DNA of 44,609 nucleotides, taken from NCBI GenBank assembly GCA_903921365.1, contig CAIXPS010000460.1, positions 1-44,609 on the forward strand, in the 5' to 3' direction. Positions 29,424 to 39,051 of the stretch are shown piece after piece (position 1 is the first letter of the stretch; every line of letters begins with the position of its first letter). The notes beneath the pieces were generated by a model. It searched no databases, was not told where the DNA came from, and saw nothing but the letters and a program-made list of their open reading frames with translations. The translations under genes were made by a program, and so were the position numbers. Source of the stretch: an uncultured bacterium (GTDB lineage Bacteria; Chloroflexota; Anaerolineae; J036; Brachytrichaceae).

Positions 29424-30479
29424 ATGGCGAATTCAGGATTGGAAACATCAGGCAATGTCACATCACTTGGGAATGATCGACTGCTGGAACTTTACAAGCA
29501 ATTGGTGCTCATCCGCCAATTTGAACTGCGCGCGATTGACGAACGCCGCCAGGGGCTGATTCCCGGCTTCATTCACCCTTACATCGGCGAGGAGGCGTGC
29601 GCAGTCGGCGCGTGCGCCGCGCTCAACAAGGATGACTTCATCACCAGCACCCACCGCGGCCACGGTCACCTGATCGCCAAGGGCGGCGATGTGCGCTACA
29701 TGATGGCCGAACTGGCCGCGCGCGAAGTCGGCTACTGCGCCGGCAAGGGCGGGTCGCTGCACATGACCGACTTCGATCTCGGAATCATGGGCGCGAATGG
29801 AATCGTGGCAGGCGGCATACCCATGGCCGTCGGCGCAGCGCTGGCGTTCAAGATGCAGACCCCCCCTCTTTCCCCCCCACTTGTGGAGGGGACGGAGGGG
29901 CGGATGCGCGTGGCGCTGTCTTTCTTCGGCGACGGCGCAACAAACGAGGGCGCTTTTCATGAGGCGCTCAACATGGCCGGGCTATGGAAACTGCCGGTCA
30001 TCTTCTTCTGTGAGAATAACCTGTATGGCGAGGGCACCCCGCAGAACAAGCAAGCGCCAGTCGCTCAGTTGAGCAACCGCGCTGCCAGCTATGCCATGCC
30101 GGGCGTCACCGTTGACGGCAACGATGTCTTCGCGGTGTATGAGGCGACCCACGCCGCCGTGGAACGCGCCCGCAACGGCGCAGGCCCCACGCTGATCGAA
30201 GGCCTGACCTACCGGTATCGCGGTCACTACGAAGGCGATCCGCAGGTGTACCGCAGCCGGCAGGAAGTGGAGGAATGGCAGGGTCGCGACCCGCTTCCAC
30301 GCTTCCGGCGCGCGCTGATTGAGCATGGCATCAGCGACGGCGAAATCGAGGAAAAAGAAGGCGAGGTTTTCGCGCTTGTGGATGAGGCGGTGATATTTGC
30401 GCGTCAGGCCGCGCCCGCAAAAGTCGAGGACGCACTGGTCGGTGTGTATGGCGACACGCACAATGGCCTTGTTTTCTAG
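29424..30479 (+). CDS. Thiamine-diphosphate 2-oxoacid dehydrogenase E1 alpha subunit (PDH/acetoin type)
   Basis: The alpha subunit of a heterotetrameric E1, which decarboxylates pyruvate, acetoin or a branched-chain oxoacid. The 351-residue protein has LYKQLVLIRQFELRAI, STHRGHGHLIAKGGD, GKGGSLHM and the thiamine-diphosphate/Mg site GDGATNEGAFHEALNMAG through CENNLYGEGTP. A repeat-encoded peptide, TPPLSPPLVEGTEGR (about 146-160), lies in frame just before that site. The usual partner E1 beta is not next to it; the downstream gene is unrelated. ATG 29424 is chosen by family alignment and the -10 box directly upstream; the frame start at 29244 lies in the antisense of MGMT. Confidence 0.9.
   Translation: MANSGLETSGNVTSLGNDRLLELYKQLVLIRQFELRAIDERRQGLIPGFIHPYIGEEACAVGACAALNKDDFITSTHRGHGHLIAKGGDVRYMMAELAAREVGYCAGKGGSLHMTDFDLGIMGANGIVAGGIPMAVGAALAFKMQTPPLSPPLVEGTEGRMRVALSFFGDGATNEGAFHEALNMAGLWKLPVIFFCENNLYGEGTPQNKQAPVAQLSNRAASYAMPGVTVDGNDVFAVYEATHAAVERARNGAGPTLIEGLTYRYRGHYEGDPQVYRSRQEVEEWQGRDPLPRFRRALIEHGISDGEIEEKEGEVFALVDEAVIFARQAAPAKVEDALVGVYGDTHNGLVF
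29860..29902. repeat. CCCCCTCTTTC...GGAGGGG repeat inside E1 alpha
   Basis: A C-rich run followed by ACTTGTGGAGGGGACGGAGG forms a weak hairpin and encodes TPPLSPPLVEGTEGR, absent from normal E1 alpha between AALAFKM and RVALSFFGDG. Confidence 0.75.
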
Positions 30480-30504
30480 GGCGAAATCGTGGTGCGTGTG
30501 GCAT

Positions 30505-30774
30505 TTATCCACAAACACCCTCTCTTATCCCCAGAATGTATAGGACTTGTCCACATTTCTAACGAGTTATGTAATGCGGCGACTTTACTTAACTCTATCT
30601 TAACGTGAGTCTAATGCAATCCATACCCTACCTGTGGCATCCTTCAGGCATGCTATCCCCACATCTGGCGGGTAGTTTTGCCCCCTGTAGCGGCGATGTT
30701 GGGTGTATTTGAGTGGATTTTTGTGGATTTCTGTGAATAACCTGTGGATTAATAGTCGCACAAGCTGTGAACAA
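30505..30774. other. Cluster of DnaA-box-like 9-mers in a gene-free stretch
   Basis: Perfect TTATNCACA boxes are TTATCCACA (30505-30513, plus) and TTATTCACA (complement of 30732-30740). One-mismatch or looser relatives are TTATCCCCA (30525-30533), TTGTCCACA (30547-30555), and the complements of 30722-30730, 30743-30751 (TAATCCACA) and 30766-30774 (TTGTTCACA). A more AT-rich segment with ACTTTACTTAACTCTATCTT lies between the two groups (about 30555-30620). The left group is all plus and the right group all minus. It may be an origin-like or DnaA-titrating site; the gene-free part contains nothing else recognisable. Confidence 0.55.
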
Positions 30775-30777
30775 CTC

Positions 30778-32058
30778 GTGCATCGTGTGGCGCGCGCGCG
30801 CCGCGCGGTTTTGCCGAAACTCATCCTTCTGGTAGTCCTCCTGACGCTGGTGCGCACCGACGTTGCCCAGGCCTATTCGCGCGATGCGATTCTCGACCGT
30901 CTGCTGATCGGCAAGGAGTTTGACTTTGTCAACTGGGAAGTGGACGCTGCTTTTGCCAAGATCGGTCACGAGTTGACGTTGCCGCAGTTGGGCATGACTG
31001 ACGCCGATCAGCTCGTTTTTGTCAAGGCCTATATGCGGCGGGTAGGCGACTTTCAACAGCTTGAAAATCAGATCGACGCGCTCTACACTGACCCGCAGGA
31101 GAAAGACCCGGCAACTGCGAGCGCAGCCCTGCGCGCGCAACGCGATCAGTTGAGGGCAGAGATCGACGCGCGCCAGAATCTGGCAGAGGCGATCATGCAG
31201 GAGCAGGTGGAGAGCATTCTGCGCGAGGAAGGCTTTGCGGTGGGCGGCCAGATCATGCCCCCGTTGCGTTTCCGCTTCACGCCGCTGCCGTATGTGTTGA
31301 TTATCTCGCGCCGCGACAAGATCGAGCGGACCGATCAACGCGAACTGACCACCGGCCTGACGGTGGACGAATTCGACCGCATCGAGAAGGCGGTTGAAAA
31401 ACGGCTGAACGTGTCCGCGCTGGTCACCCCGATCGGCGGATTGGGCGCCTATCCCACCATGTTGCCCGAGACGGCATCGTTGCAGTTCACACTGGAGACG
31501 GCTGCGCATGAGTGGACGCACAATTTCCTGCTGTTCAGCCCGGTTGGCGCCCATTACGGCGACGACCCGGTGGCGCGCGTGATTAACGAAACGACCGCCG
31601 TGATCCTGCAAAGAGAGATTGGCATGCGCGTGCTGGAGCGGTACTACCCCGAACTCCTGCCGGCGCCGGCAGCAACGCCGGCTGCAAAGCCTCCGGCGCC
31701 AAGCGAGCCCACAAACCAGCCGCCGCCGTTCAGCTTTAACGCCGCGATGCGCGAGACGCGCCAGCGCACCGACGAGTTGCTTGCTGAGGGCAAGATTGAC
31801 GAGGCCGAGGCATACATGGAGGAACGGCGCGCGCTCTTCGTCAAGAACGGTTACGCGCTTCGTCGCTTAAACCAGGCGTACTTCGCTTTCTACGGCGCCT
31901 ATAATGCCGAGCCGGGCGGCTCACCAACCTCCGGCAAAGACCCCATCGGCCCGGCGGTGCAGGCGTTGCGCAAGAACAGCGCGTCACTTGGCGACTTCGT
32001 GCGCAAGATCGCGACGGTGCAGACATTACAGGATGTGCAACGGCTGGCCGCCCCATGA
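30778..32058 (+). CDS. Putative secreted zinc metalloprotease-like protein (HExxH)
   Basis: I do not recognise a named family. The 426-residue product begins with an Arg-rich N-terminus and a hydrophobic core (AVLPKLILLVVLLTLVRTDVAQA), a probable signal peptide. HEWTH at 244-248 is a zincin motif, and NETTAV places Glu271 as a plausible third zinc ligand, as in gluzincins. A Pro/Ala-rich linker (about 295-320) is followed by a charged helical region. GTG 30778 is chosen because it gives a compact signal peptide; the frame is open to 30703, but that part overlaps DnaA-box-like sequence. Alternative GTG at 30790. Catalytic activity is inferred only from the motif. Confidence 0.65.
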   Translation: MHRVARARRAVLPKLILLVVLLTLVRTDVAQAYSRDAILDRLLIGKEFDFVNWEVDAAFAKIGHELTLPQLGMTDADQLVFVKAYMRRVGDFQQLENQIDALYTDPQEKDPATASAALRAQRDQLRAEIDARQNLAEAIMQEQVESILREEGFAVGGQIMPPLRFRFTPLPYVLIISRRDKIERTDQRELTTGLTVDEFDRIEKAVEKRLNVSALVTPIGGLGAYPTMLPETASLQFTLETAAHEWTHNFLLFSPVGAHYGDDPVARVINETTAVILQREIGMRVLERYYPELLPAPAATPAAKPPAPSEPTNQPPPFSFNAAMRETRQRTDELLAEGKIDEAEAYMEERRALFVKNGYALRRLNQAYFAFYGAYNAEPGGSPTSGKDPIGPAVQALRKNSASLGDFVRKIATVQTLQDVQRLAAP

Positions 32059-32106
32059 GGACTTGCGAATTCTGAAGTATCATCTCTCTCACAGGGAATC
32101 AAACGC

Positions 32107-35100
32107 ATGAAACGGCCGTCGCAGATCAACAACATCGCCAAAGACTACGCTGTCCAAACCGAAAGCCCTCCCACGATTGATTTCAACGCAGACCCGGACA
32201 TCGTGCGGGTAGTCGTGGAAGGGGAACGCCTGACTTACGGCCACTTATTCAACCCGGCATTCGCGACAGAGACATCGAAGATTGACCCGCTGCCGCATCA
32301 GCGCATCGCGGTGTACAAGAAGATGCTGCCGCAGCCTCGGTTGCGTTTCCTGCTGGCCGACGATGCAGGCGCTGGTAAGACAATTATGACCGGGCTGTAC
32401 ATCCGCGAGATGCTTTCACGCCGCTTAATCCGCCGCGTGCTGATCGCGCCGCCAGCGGGTTTGATTAACAACTGGGAACGCGAAATGCGCACCTTGTTCA
32501 ACCTGTCTTTCAATGTGCTGTCAGGCGCAGATGCACGATCAGGGAATCCATTCATAGGCGAGGACAGCAATCTGCTCATCGTCAGCATGGATACGCTGGG
32601 CGGCGATAAGATGTTTGCCCGCCTGCAAGAGCCATCCGTTGAACCTTACGACCTTGTTATCTTCGATGAGGCGCATAAGCTCTCCGCCGATCGACTGCCC
32701 GACTATACCCTTCGTCGCACAGATCGCTACCGTTTGGCCGAAGCGCTGGCCGGCGTTCATGGCGACGGTCCATGATGGGCATTGAATTGGAGCGCGCATC
32801 ATCTGCTCTTGCTTACGGCGACGCCGCACATGGGCAAAGATTACCCGTATTACTGCCTGTGGCGTTTGCTGGAGCCGGAGGTGCTATCGACCTTTGACGC
32901 CTTCAACTCATATCCACCCGATGCGCGCAGCCGACATTTTGAGCGGCGCACCAAGGAAGAGATGATCCGCTTCGATCATTCGCGCATTTATCCCATGCGC
33001 GTCTCGAATACGCTCAGCTATGAACTCTCGCAGGGCGACATCAGCGAACAGGCGCTCTATGACCAGACAACGGAGTACATCAAGATCGTTTATAACCGGG
33101 CTCGCTTTCTGAACCGTTCGGCGGCGCGGTTGGCGATGACCATCTTTCAGCGGCGGTTGGCCAGTTCCACCTATTCGCTGTTGTGCTCGCTCAGAAAACG
33201 CCTCGACAAGCTCAATGGGATGATTGCGGATGTCCAGTCGGGCAAGATCACGCTGGCGCAATTGCGGACTCATCAAAGTGAGCTTGAAGTCAAAGATGTT
33301 CTCGACGAAATGACCGGCGATGAAGAGCGCCCCGAGAATGGTCTTGAGGAAAATGAGGTCGCTGAAGATCAGGCGATGATGGGTGTTGTTGCCAGCACAC
33401 TGGCAGAGCTTCAGGCTGAACGCGAAAAGGTCATTGGTTTAGCCCGCCTGGCAGAGCAAGTGGACGAGAAGGGCGACGAATCGAAGTTTGACAAGTTGCG
33501 CGAGGTGATCACCGACCCGCAGTTCAGAGATGAGAAAGTCCTGATTTTTACTGAGCACCGCACCACACTTAACTTTCTGGTGCAGCGACTGGAGGGCATC
33601 GGTTTTGCGGGCCAGGTTGCCTGTATTCATGGCGGGATGGGAACACAACCCGATTCCGTGACACGTTTGAGCGAACGCGATGAGCAGGCTGAGTTCTTCC
33701 GCAAACCGAGTGCGGACGGCGGGGCGCGCTTCCTGGTCGCAACCGAGGCTGCCGGGGAAGGCATTAACCTGCAGTTCTGTTGGATCATGGTCAACTACGA
33801 TCTGCCATGGAATCCCGCGCGGCTGGAACAACGCATGGGGCGCATCCACCGCTATGGGCAGGCGCATGATCCTGTCGTGATTGCGAACCTGGTGGCGGGC
33901 AAGACGCGCGAAGGGCGCGTGATGAAGACGCTGCTCGATAAGCTGGAGCGCATCCGCAAGGAACTGGGTTCCGACAAGGTGTTTGACGTCATCGGACGAT
34001 TGTTCGAGGGTCTGTCGATCCGCGACTACATGGAAAAGGCGCTGACCGAAGAAGGCGCCAGACAGGTGGAACTGGAGACACAAGGCGCCTTTACCAAAGA
34101 ACAGGTCGCCGCTCTGGAAGCGCGCGAACAACAACTCTTTGGATCTGGCGGCGATGTGGCCGATGCGTTGGCGGATCAGCAGGCCGAACTCAAGATCGAA
34201 GAGATGCGCCGCCTGCTCCCTGGCTATGTGCGCCGGTTCTTCGAAAAAGCCGCGCCATTGGTGGACATTCAACCCGAAGGCGACATGGACGGTGTTTTCA
34301 GCCTGAAGGCGCGCCGGCCTTTCGCGCTTGATCCATTCTGGCCTGTGCTCGAAACGTATCCGATCGAGCAACGACAGCGCTTCACTCTGTATCGCGCACA
34401 CGCGCAGGAACCAGCGATCTTTCTGCACCCCGGCGAGCCGTTCTTTGATCGGTTCAGCGATTACGTTTGCAGGCGGTTCTCCCGTGACGCTTTGCGCGGC
34501 GGCGTGTTTGTCGATCCTTACGCCCAACGCCCGTATTTCTTTCATCTCATGTTGATCACTGTGTCACGCCGATCAGAGCCCGGTATGCGGGCATTGGCGC
34601 GGGGTGAGTTGCTGGACTGCCGGTTGCTTGGTCTCAAACACAGCGAGGATGGCGCGATCGAAGAATGCCCGATTGAGAGCCTGATGCTGTTGAGAGGCGG
34701 GCCTGGGCGCGCCCCGGAGGCGGCTGACTTCGCCAGGACAGCCGAGCACTCCTGCGCAGGGGTGCGGACTTATGCGCTCGAACAAGTCGCCGAGTCCATT
34801 GCCAATGGGCGCCGTCAAGCACTGCTGGCATCCCTGCCGGAACGCGAGGCGTTTGTTGTGCGCGGGTACGATTTTCAGGATTCCGATCTGGCGGCTGCGC
34901 GCAGTCGTCTGAGGGACAAGGCATTGGCGGGCGACCCACGGGCTAAGGGCGAGGTCACGAAGATTCGCGAGCGCCAACAGGCGCTATCAGCCAGACGGGA
35001 GGCCGCCATCGCCGCGTTGCGCCGCGAACCGGAGCTGATTGCGCCCAATGCGGATGCATTCACTTGGCTGGCGCATGCGCTCGTTGTGCCCACTAGCGAC

Positions 35101-35538
35101 CCGGAAGACCGCAGGAGGCATGACGATGAGGTTGAGGCCATTGCCGTCAGAATCGCGCGGGCGCATGAAGTCGACCATGTCGACCATGATGGCAAGGTCA
35201 AGGATGTCTCAACCCCCAGACTGGCACTGGCTGCCGGCCTGATGGAACATCCCGGCTTCGACCTGTTGTCAGAACGCTCGGCGGCAGAGAGCCGCTATAT
35301 TGAAGTGAAAGGCCGCGCCGGGGTGGGCGATGTGGAACTGACTGAGAACGAGTGGGCACAGGCCTGTAACCATCGCGGCAAATACTGGCTGTATGTCGTC
35401 TACAATTGCGCCACACCCAACCCGCAGTTGCTGTGCATTCGCGACCCATTTGAGAAGCTATTCATCCGCCTCAGGGGCGGCGTTATCGTCGGTGAGCGGG
35501 AGATATTTGGGGCGGCAGAAATTGAAGAGAACCTATGA
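32107..35538 (+). pseudogene. SNF2-family helicase with C-terminal DUF3883, interrupted by one in-frame TGA
   Basis: ATG 32107 opens a helicase whose frame is stopped by TGA at 32773-32775 and then continues in the same frame to 35538, so this is a single nonsense codon, not a frameshift. Before the stop: ADDAGAGKTIM (Walker A), IAPPAGLINNWERE, FDEAHKLSA. After it: LLLLTATPHMGKDYPYY (motif III), HGGMG, ATEAAGEGINLQFC and PWNPARLEQRMGRIHRYGQ (motifs V-VI). The C-terminus (SRYIEVKGRAGVGDVELTENEW) is DUF3883, a nuclease-like fold. The uninterrupted product would be about 1,140 residues. The 3' end overlaps the methylase start (ATGA). A second product could start at TTG 32782. Sequencing error, decay or phase-variable loss are possible. 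Confidence 0.85.
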
Positions 35539-38500
35539 CCAATGACCGGCGACTGATTGAAGTCGCCTTTCCACTCAAACAAGCCTCGCTGGATTCCGTT
35601 CACGAAAAGAACGTTCGGCACGGGCATATCTCCACGCTGCATATCTGGCCGGCGCGGCGACCATTGGCCGCCTGTCGCGCGGCGCTGATTGCAACTCTGC
35701 TGCCTGATCCCGGCACGCCGGAAGAGCGCCAGGCGCTGATCGAGAAGATCGGCGGCAAAGTGAAGCAGCGGATTGAGAAGAAGAAGGTCGGCGGCAAGAT
35801 CGTCGAGACGGTTCGCGAGGAAACGGAAGGCGGCATTCTGCACTGGGGACGTGAATCCAACCCGGATATGGACTGGTTCCGCGCGGAGATACGCAAAGCC
35901 TATGGTGGGCGAGCGCCGAAGGTGCTGGATCCGTTCGCTGGCGGTGGGGCTATCCCGTTGGAGGCGATGCGGCTGGGCTGCGAAACGACGGCCATTGACA
36001 TCAACCCGGTGGCATGGTTCATTCTCAAGTGCACGCTCGAATACCCGCAGAAGTTGGCGGGCCAACGGTGCCCGTTACCTTCATTTATTCTCAAAGATCG
36101 CGATTTCATGGAGGCGTATTTCAAGGCTCAGGGATTCAAGGGCAAAACGCTACAGGCCCAACTCGACAAACTGGGCTTGACGGAGACAAATTCGCCCACA
36201 TTAAGCGGTTTCGGAGTTGAAACGCCCTCATTGGAAGCTGACCTGGCCTGGCATGTGCGCGCCTGGGGGAAATGGGTCTTGGGGAAGGCGCGTGAGGAGT
36301 TGGCGACTTATTATCCAACCTACGCTGACTTTCAACCACTCACTGGCACGACCGCATGGAACGAGAGCGCGGAACGCATAAATTATGTGGGTGAACGCAA
36401 GCTCGTCCCGCTTAAGCGCGATGGGACGCTTGACGTGGAGACATTGAACGCCGAATTTGATAAGGTTTACCTCAGTGATCCCAGGAACCCACGGTGGGTG
36501 CCTAAGCCATCGGTCGCTTATCTGTGGGCGCGCACAGTAACCTGTAAGAACTGCCGGGCGACCATCCCATTGCTCAAAACACGTTGGCTGTGCAAGAAAG
36601 ACAGCAAGCGTGTGGTGCTTGTGATGCACCCGAATCCTGACAAGACAGGAGTAGTGTTCGATGTACTTGCAGAGGTACCGCAAGCTGCCAGTAACACTGT
36701 ACAACGCCGTGAGCATGACAAGCGAGTTGGTGCAGGAACAATGACACGCTCTGGTGCAACATGTCCATGCTGTGGAACGATTATCACAATGGAAGATATT
36801 CGTTTGGAGGCAAGAGCGGGATGTATGAGTGCAACGATGACTGCAGTTGTAATAGACGGCATGAAAGGCAAGGAGTATCGTTCGCCAACACAAGAAGAGC
36901 GTATCTCAATAGATTTGGCTGAAAAAGAACTACCACGTGTATTTGCGAATGTGCCATTCGATATTCCTAATGAACCTCTACCAACAAAGGAGGCACTTGG
37001 GTTTCGGGTGCCTTTATACGGTATAGATAAATGGAGTAAATTATTCACGCATCGCCAACTGCTTTCACTTGGTATGTTCGTAAATATTACTCGTTCAGTC
37101 CAAAGAGAAGCTTCCGCTAAGTACAAATCCAAATTGTGGATAGAAGCGATCAATGCCTACTTAGCACTTGCGGTGAGTAGACTTGCAGATCGATCAAGCA
37201 CGATTTGTCATTGGAGTCTTGGGCGAGAAACGATACAGAATACCTTCTCGCGTTACGCTTTACCAATGAATTGGGATTATTCAGAAACTAATCCAATTGC
37301 TTCTAGCAGCGGTACATATGATGGCCATGTGGAGTGGATTGCGGAGGTTATCGAACACTGTGAAAATGCCCAACAACGAGCACCTGATTCCAGAGTAATA
37401 AAGACGTCTGCGACCAAAACAACCACTGAAAATAATTGGGACCTTGTTCTTACTGACCCCCCTTACTACGACGCAATTCCTTACTCTGACTTGATGGATT
37501 TTTTCTATGTCTGGTTACGAAGAGCACTATATGGCTTGACCCCGGAAATTGATGCGTCATTTACGCAACCGCTTTCACCAAAATGGGAAACGAATCAGAA
37601 CGATGGTGAACTAGTAGATGATTCGAGTCGTTTTGGTGGCGATAAGGAATTATCAAAAGCAACCTATGAGTCAGGTATGTATCGCGCATTTCAAAGCTGT
37701 CATCGCTCCTTGCGAGCAGATGGCCGTTTGGTGGTTGTTTTTGCACACAAACACCCTGATGCGTGGGAGACACTCGCTTCTGCAATCATTCATGCTGGTT
37801 TTGTAGTGGATGGTAGCTGGCCTATACAGACAGAGATGGGTAACCGCACACGCGCTCTTTCTTCGGCAGCCCTTTCCTCTTCGGTTTGGCTTGTCTGCAA
37901 GAAGCGATCGGAAGCGGCCCGACCGGGTTGGGACAATCGCGTACTGGATACGATGCAGGCGAATATATACACCCGGCTGCGCGAGTACTGGGATGCGGGC
38001 ATCCGTGGCCCGGACTTCGTCTGGGCGGCTACTGGCCCTGCACTTGAAGCCTATAGCCAGCATCCTGTAGTCAAGAAGGCGAATGCCCCCAATGAGTTCA
38101 TGACGGTTTCTGAATTCCTGCATCATGTGCGGCGCATTGTGGTTGACTTCGTCGTCGGGCGGATTTTGTCTCGCGATGGCGCCGAGGCAGTCAGCGGCTT
38201 GGACGATGTAACGAACTATTATCTGCTTCACCGGCATGATTTCGGGTTGGGAGATGCGCCGGTCGGGGCCTGCATCTTGTACGCAGTCTCATGCAGTCTG
38301 ACGGACACCGCGCTCGTGGATCAGGTTGACATACTGTTTCACTCTGGCGGTCAGGCTGAAGCCGAAGCGGAAGCCGAGGAAGATGGTGATGGTGAGGAAG
38401 CCGCAACGGATGAGGAAGATACCGTTGAGGGATCCGGCTCCAAGGTGCGTTTGAAGGCATGGAATCAACGCAAGCGACCAGCCATGGGGTACGACCCGGC

Positions 38501-38837
38501 AATTGATAGCCCACGCGCGCGCGCCAATGCAGCCACTCCATTGCTATTTCCAGATATGGAACGCCCGACACCCAAGCTGCGCGTGGTCCCGTTGATCGAT
38601 CAGGTGCATCGCCTGATGCAGTTGTGGAAGGCCGGCGATGTGGTGAAGGTCAATGATTACCTGGACGCGCGCGCCTTGAGCAAGAACACGCTGTTCCACA
38701 AACTGCTGCAAGCGCTCATCGAACTGGCGCCGGCCGGCAGCGAGGAACGGGCATTATTAGAAAGCATCAGCAACCACGTCGTCGCGAAGGGCATGGCGGT
38801 CGAACAGAGGCCTGGGTTGTTTGACGACGTGACCTGA
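35535..38837 (+). CDS. DUF1156 Zn-ribbon adenine-specific-type DNA methylase
   Basis: A 1,100-residue DNA methyltransferase of the COG1743 type. The N-terminal DUF1156 (LIEVAFPLKQASLDSVHEKNVRHGHISTLHIWPARRPLAACRA) is followed by SAM motif I (LDPFAGGGAIPLEAMRLGCE, about residue 130), a Zn-ribbon (CKNC about 336, CPCC about 411) and catalytic DPPYYD near residue 641. The C-terminus has an acidic low-complexity linker (AEAEAEAEEDGDGEEAATDEE). It starts in an ATGA overlap with the helicase. The middle (about 36,600-37,860) is AT-rich relative to both ends, suggesting exchange of a specificity region. It probably modifies host DNA in a defence system; base and site are unknown. Confidence 0.9.
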   Translation: MTNDRRLIEVAFPLKQASLDSVHEKNVRHGHISTLHIWPARRPLAACRAALIATLLPDPGTPEERQALIEKIGGKVKQRIEKKKVGGKIVETVREETEGGILHWGRESNPDMDWFRAEIRKAYGGRAPKVLDPFAGGGAIPLEAMRLGCETTAIDINPVAWFILKCTLEYPQKLAGQRCPLPSFILKDRDFMEAYFKAQGFKGKTLQAQLDKLGLTETNSPTLSGFGVETPSLEADLAWHVRAWGKWVLGKAREELATYYPTYADFQPLTGTTAWNESAERINYVGERKLVPLKRDGTLDVETLNAEFDKVYLSDPRNPRWVPKPSVAYLWARTVTCKNCRATIPLLKTRWLCKKDSKRVVLVMHPNPDKTGVVFDVLAEVPQAASNTVQRREHDKRVGAGTMTRSGATCPCCGTIITMEDIRLEARAGCMSATMTAVVIDGMKGKEYRSPTQEERISIDLAEKELPRVFANVPFDIPNEPLPTKEALGFRVPLYGIDKWSKLFTHRQLLSLGMFVNITRSVQREASAKYKSKLWIEAINAYLALAVSRLADRSSTICHWSLGRETIQNTFSRYALPMNWDYSETNPIASSSGTYDGHVEWIAEVIEHCENAQQRAPDSRVIKTSATKTTTENNWDLVLTDPPYYDAIPYSDLMDFFYVWLRRALYGLTPEIDASFTQPLSPKWETNQNDGELVDDSSRFGGDKELSKATYESGMYRAFQSCHRSLRADGRLVVVFAHKHPDAWETLASAIIHAGFVVDGSWPIQTEMGNRTRALSSAALSSSVWLVCKKRSEAARPGWDNRVLDTMQANIYTRLREYWDAGIRGPDFVWAATGPALEAYSQHPVVKKANAPNEFMTVSEFLHHVRRIVVDFVVGRILSRDGAEAVSGLDDVTNYYLLHRHDFGLGDAPVGACILYAVSCSLTDTALVDQVDILFHSGGQAEAEAEAEEDGDGEEAATDEEDTVEGSGSKVRLKAWNQRKRPAMGYDPAIDSPRARANAATPLLFPDMERPTPKLRVVPLIDQVHRLMQLWKAGDVVKVNDYLDARALSKNTLFHKLLQALIELAPAGSEERALLESISNHVVAKGMAVEQRPGLFDDVT

Positions 38838-38853
38838 TTGCTGCGATTGAAAG

Positions 38854-38871
38854 CTGCGAATGAATTCGCAG
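38854..38871. repeat. CTGCGAAT-GA-ATTCGCAG palindrome
   Basis: Perfect 8-bp stem with a 2-base loop, starting 17 bp after the methylase stop. No T-run follows. Confidence 0.85.
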
Positions 38872-38885
38872 CCTGACACCGCTTC

Positions 38886-38950
38886 GCGAAACGCGCTGAA
38901 GCGCGTTGCAGAGGTTGGCCATCGTCTTAACGCGCTTCAGCGCGTTTCGC
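38886..38950. repeat. 22-bp perfect inverted repeat with self-complementary arms
   Basis: The arm at 38886-38907 is the exact reverse complement of 38929-38950, with a 21-base loop. Inside each arm AACGCGCT and AGCGCGTT pair around two bases, so each arm can also fold alone. The structure can switch between one long hairpin and two short ones. Confidence 0.88.
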
Positions 38951-38959
38951 ATTGTCAGC

Positions 38960-39051
38960 CGCGAATTCATTCGCGGGACTCATTCGCTCATTCGCGGGAT
39001 TCATTCGCGGGGCATATTCGCGCACATACGCGCGGGACACATTCGCGGACT
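38960..39051. repeat. Degenerate (C)ATTCGCGGGA tandem repeat
   Basis: Repeated words CGCGAATTCATTCGCGG, CATTCGCTCATTCGCGGG, ATTCATTCGCGGGG, CATATTCGCGC and CACATTCGCGGAC follow at 10-18-bp intervals. It could be an expanded palindrome fragment or a binding array; no gene product is implied. Confidence 0.7.

Noticed and set aside
30505-30774. Firm call of chromosomal oriC
   Set aside because: Boxes are suggestive, but dnaA/dnaN/gyrB/rpmH are absent and GC skew cannot be computed here; kept as a candidate only.
32773-32775. Selenocysteine or reassigned TGA codon in the helicase
   Set aside because: TGA serves as a normal stop for several other genes here (hypA, hypC, the methylase), no SECIS-like structure is evident, and helicases are not selenoproteins. 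Nonsense mutation or error is simpler.
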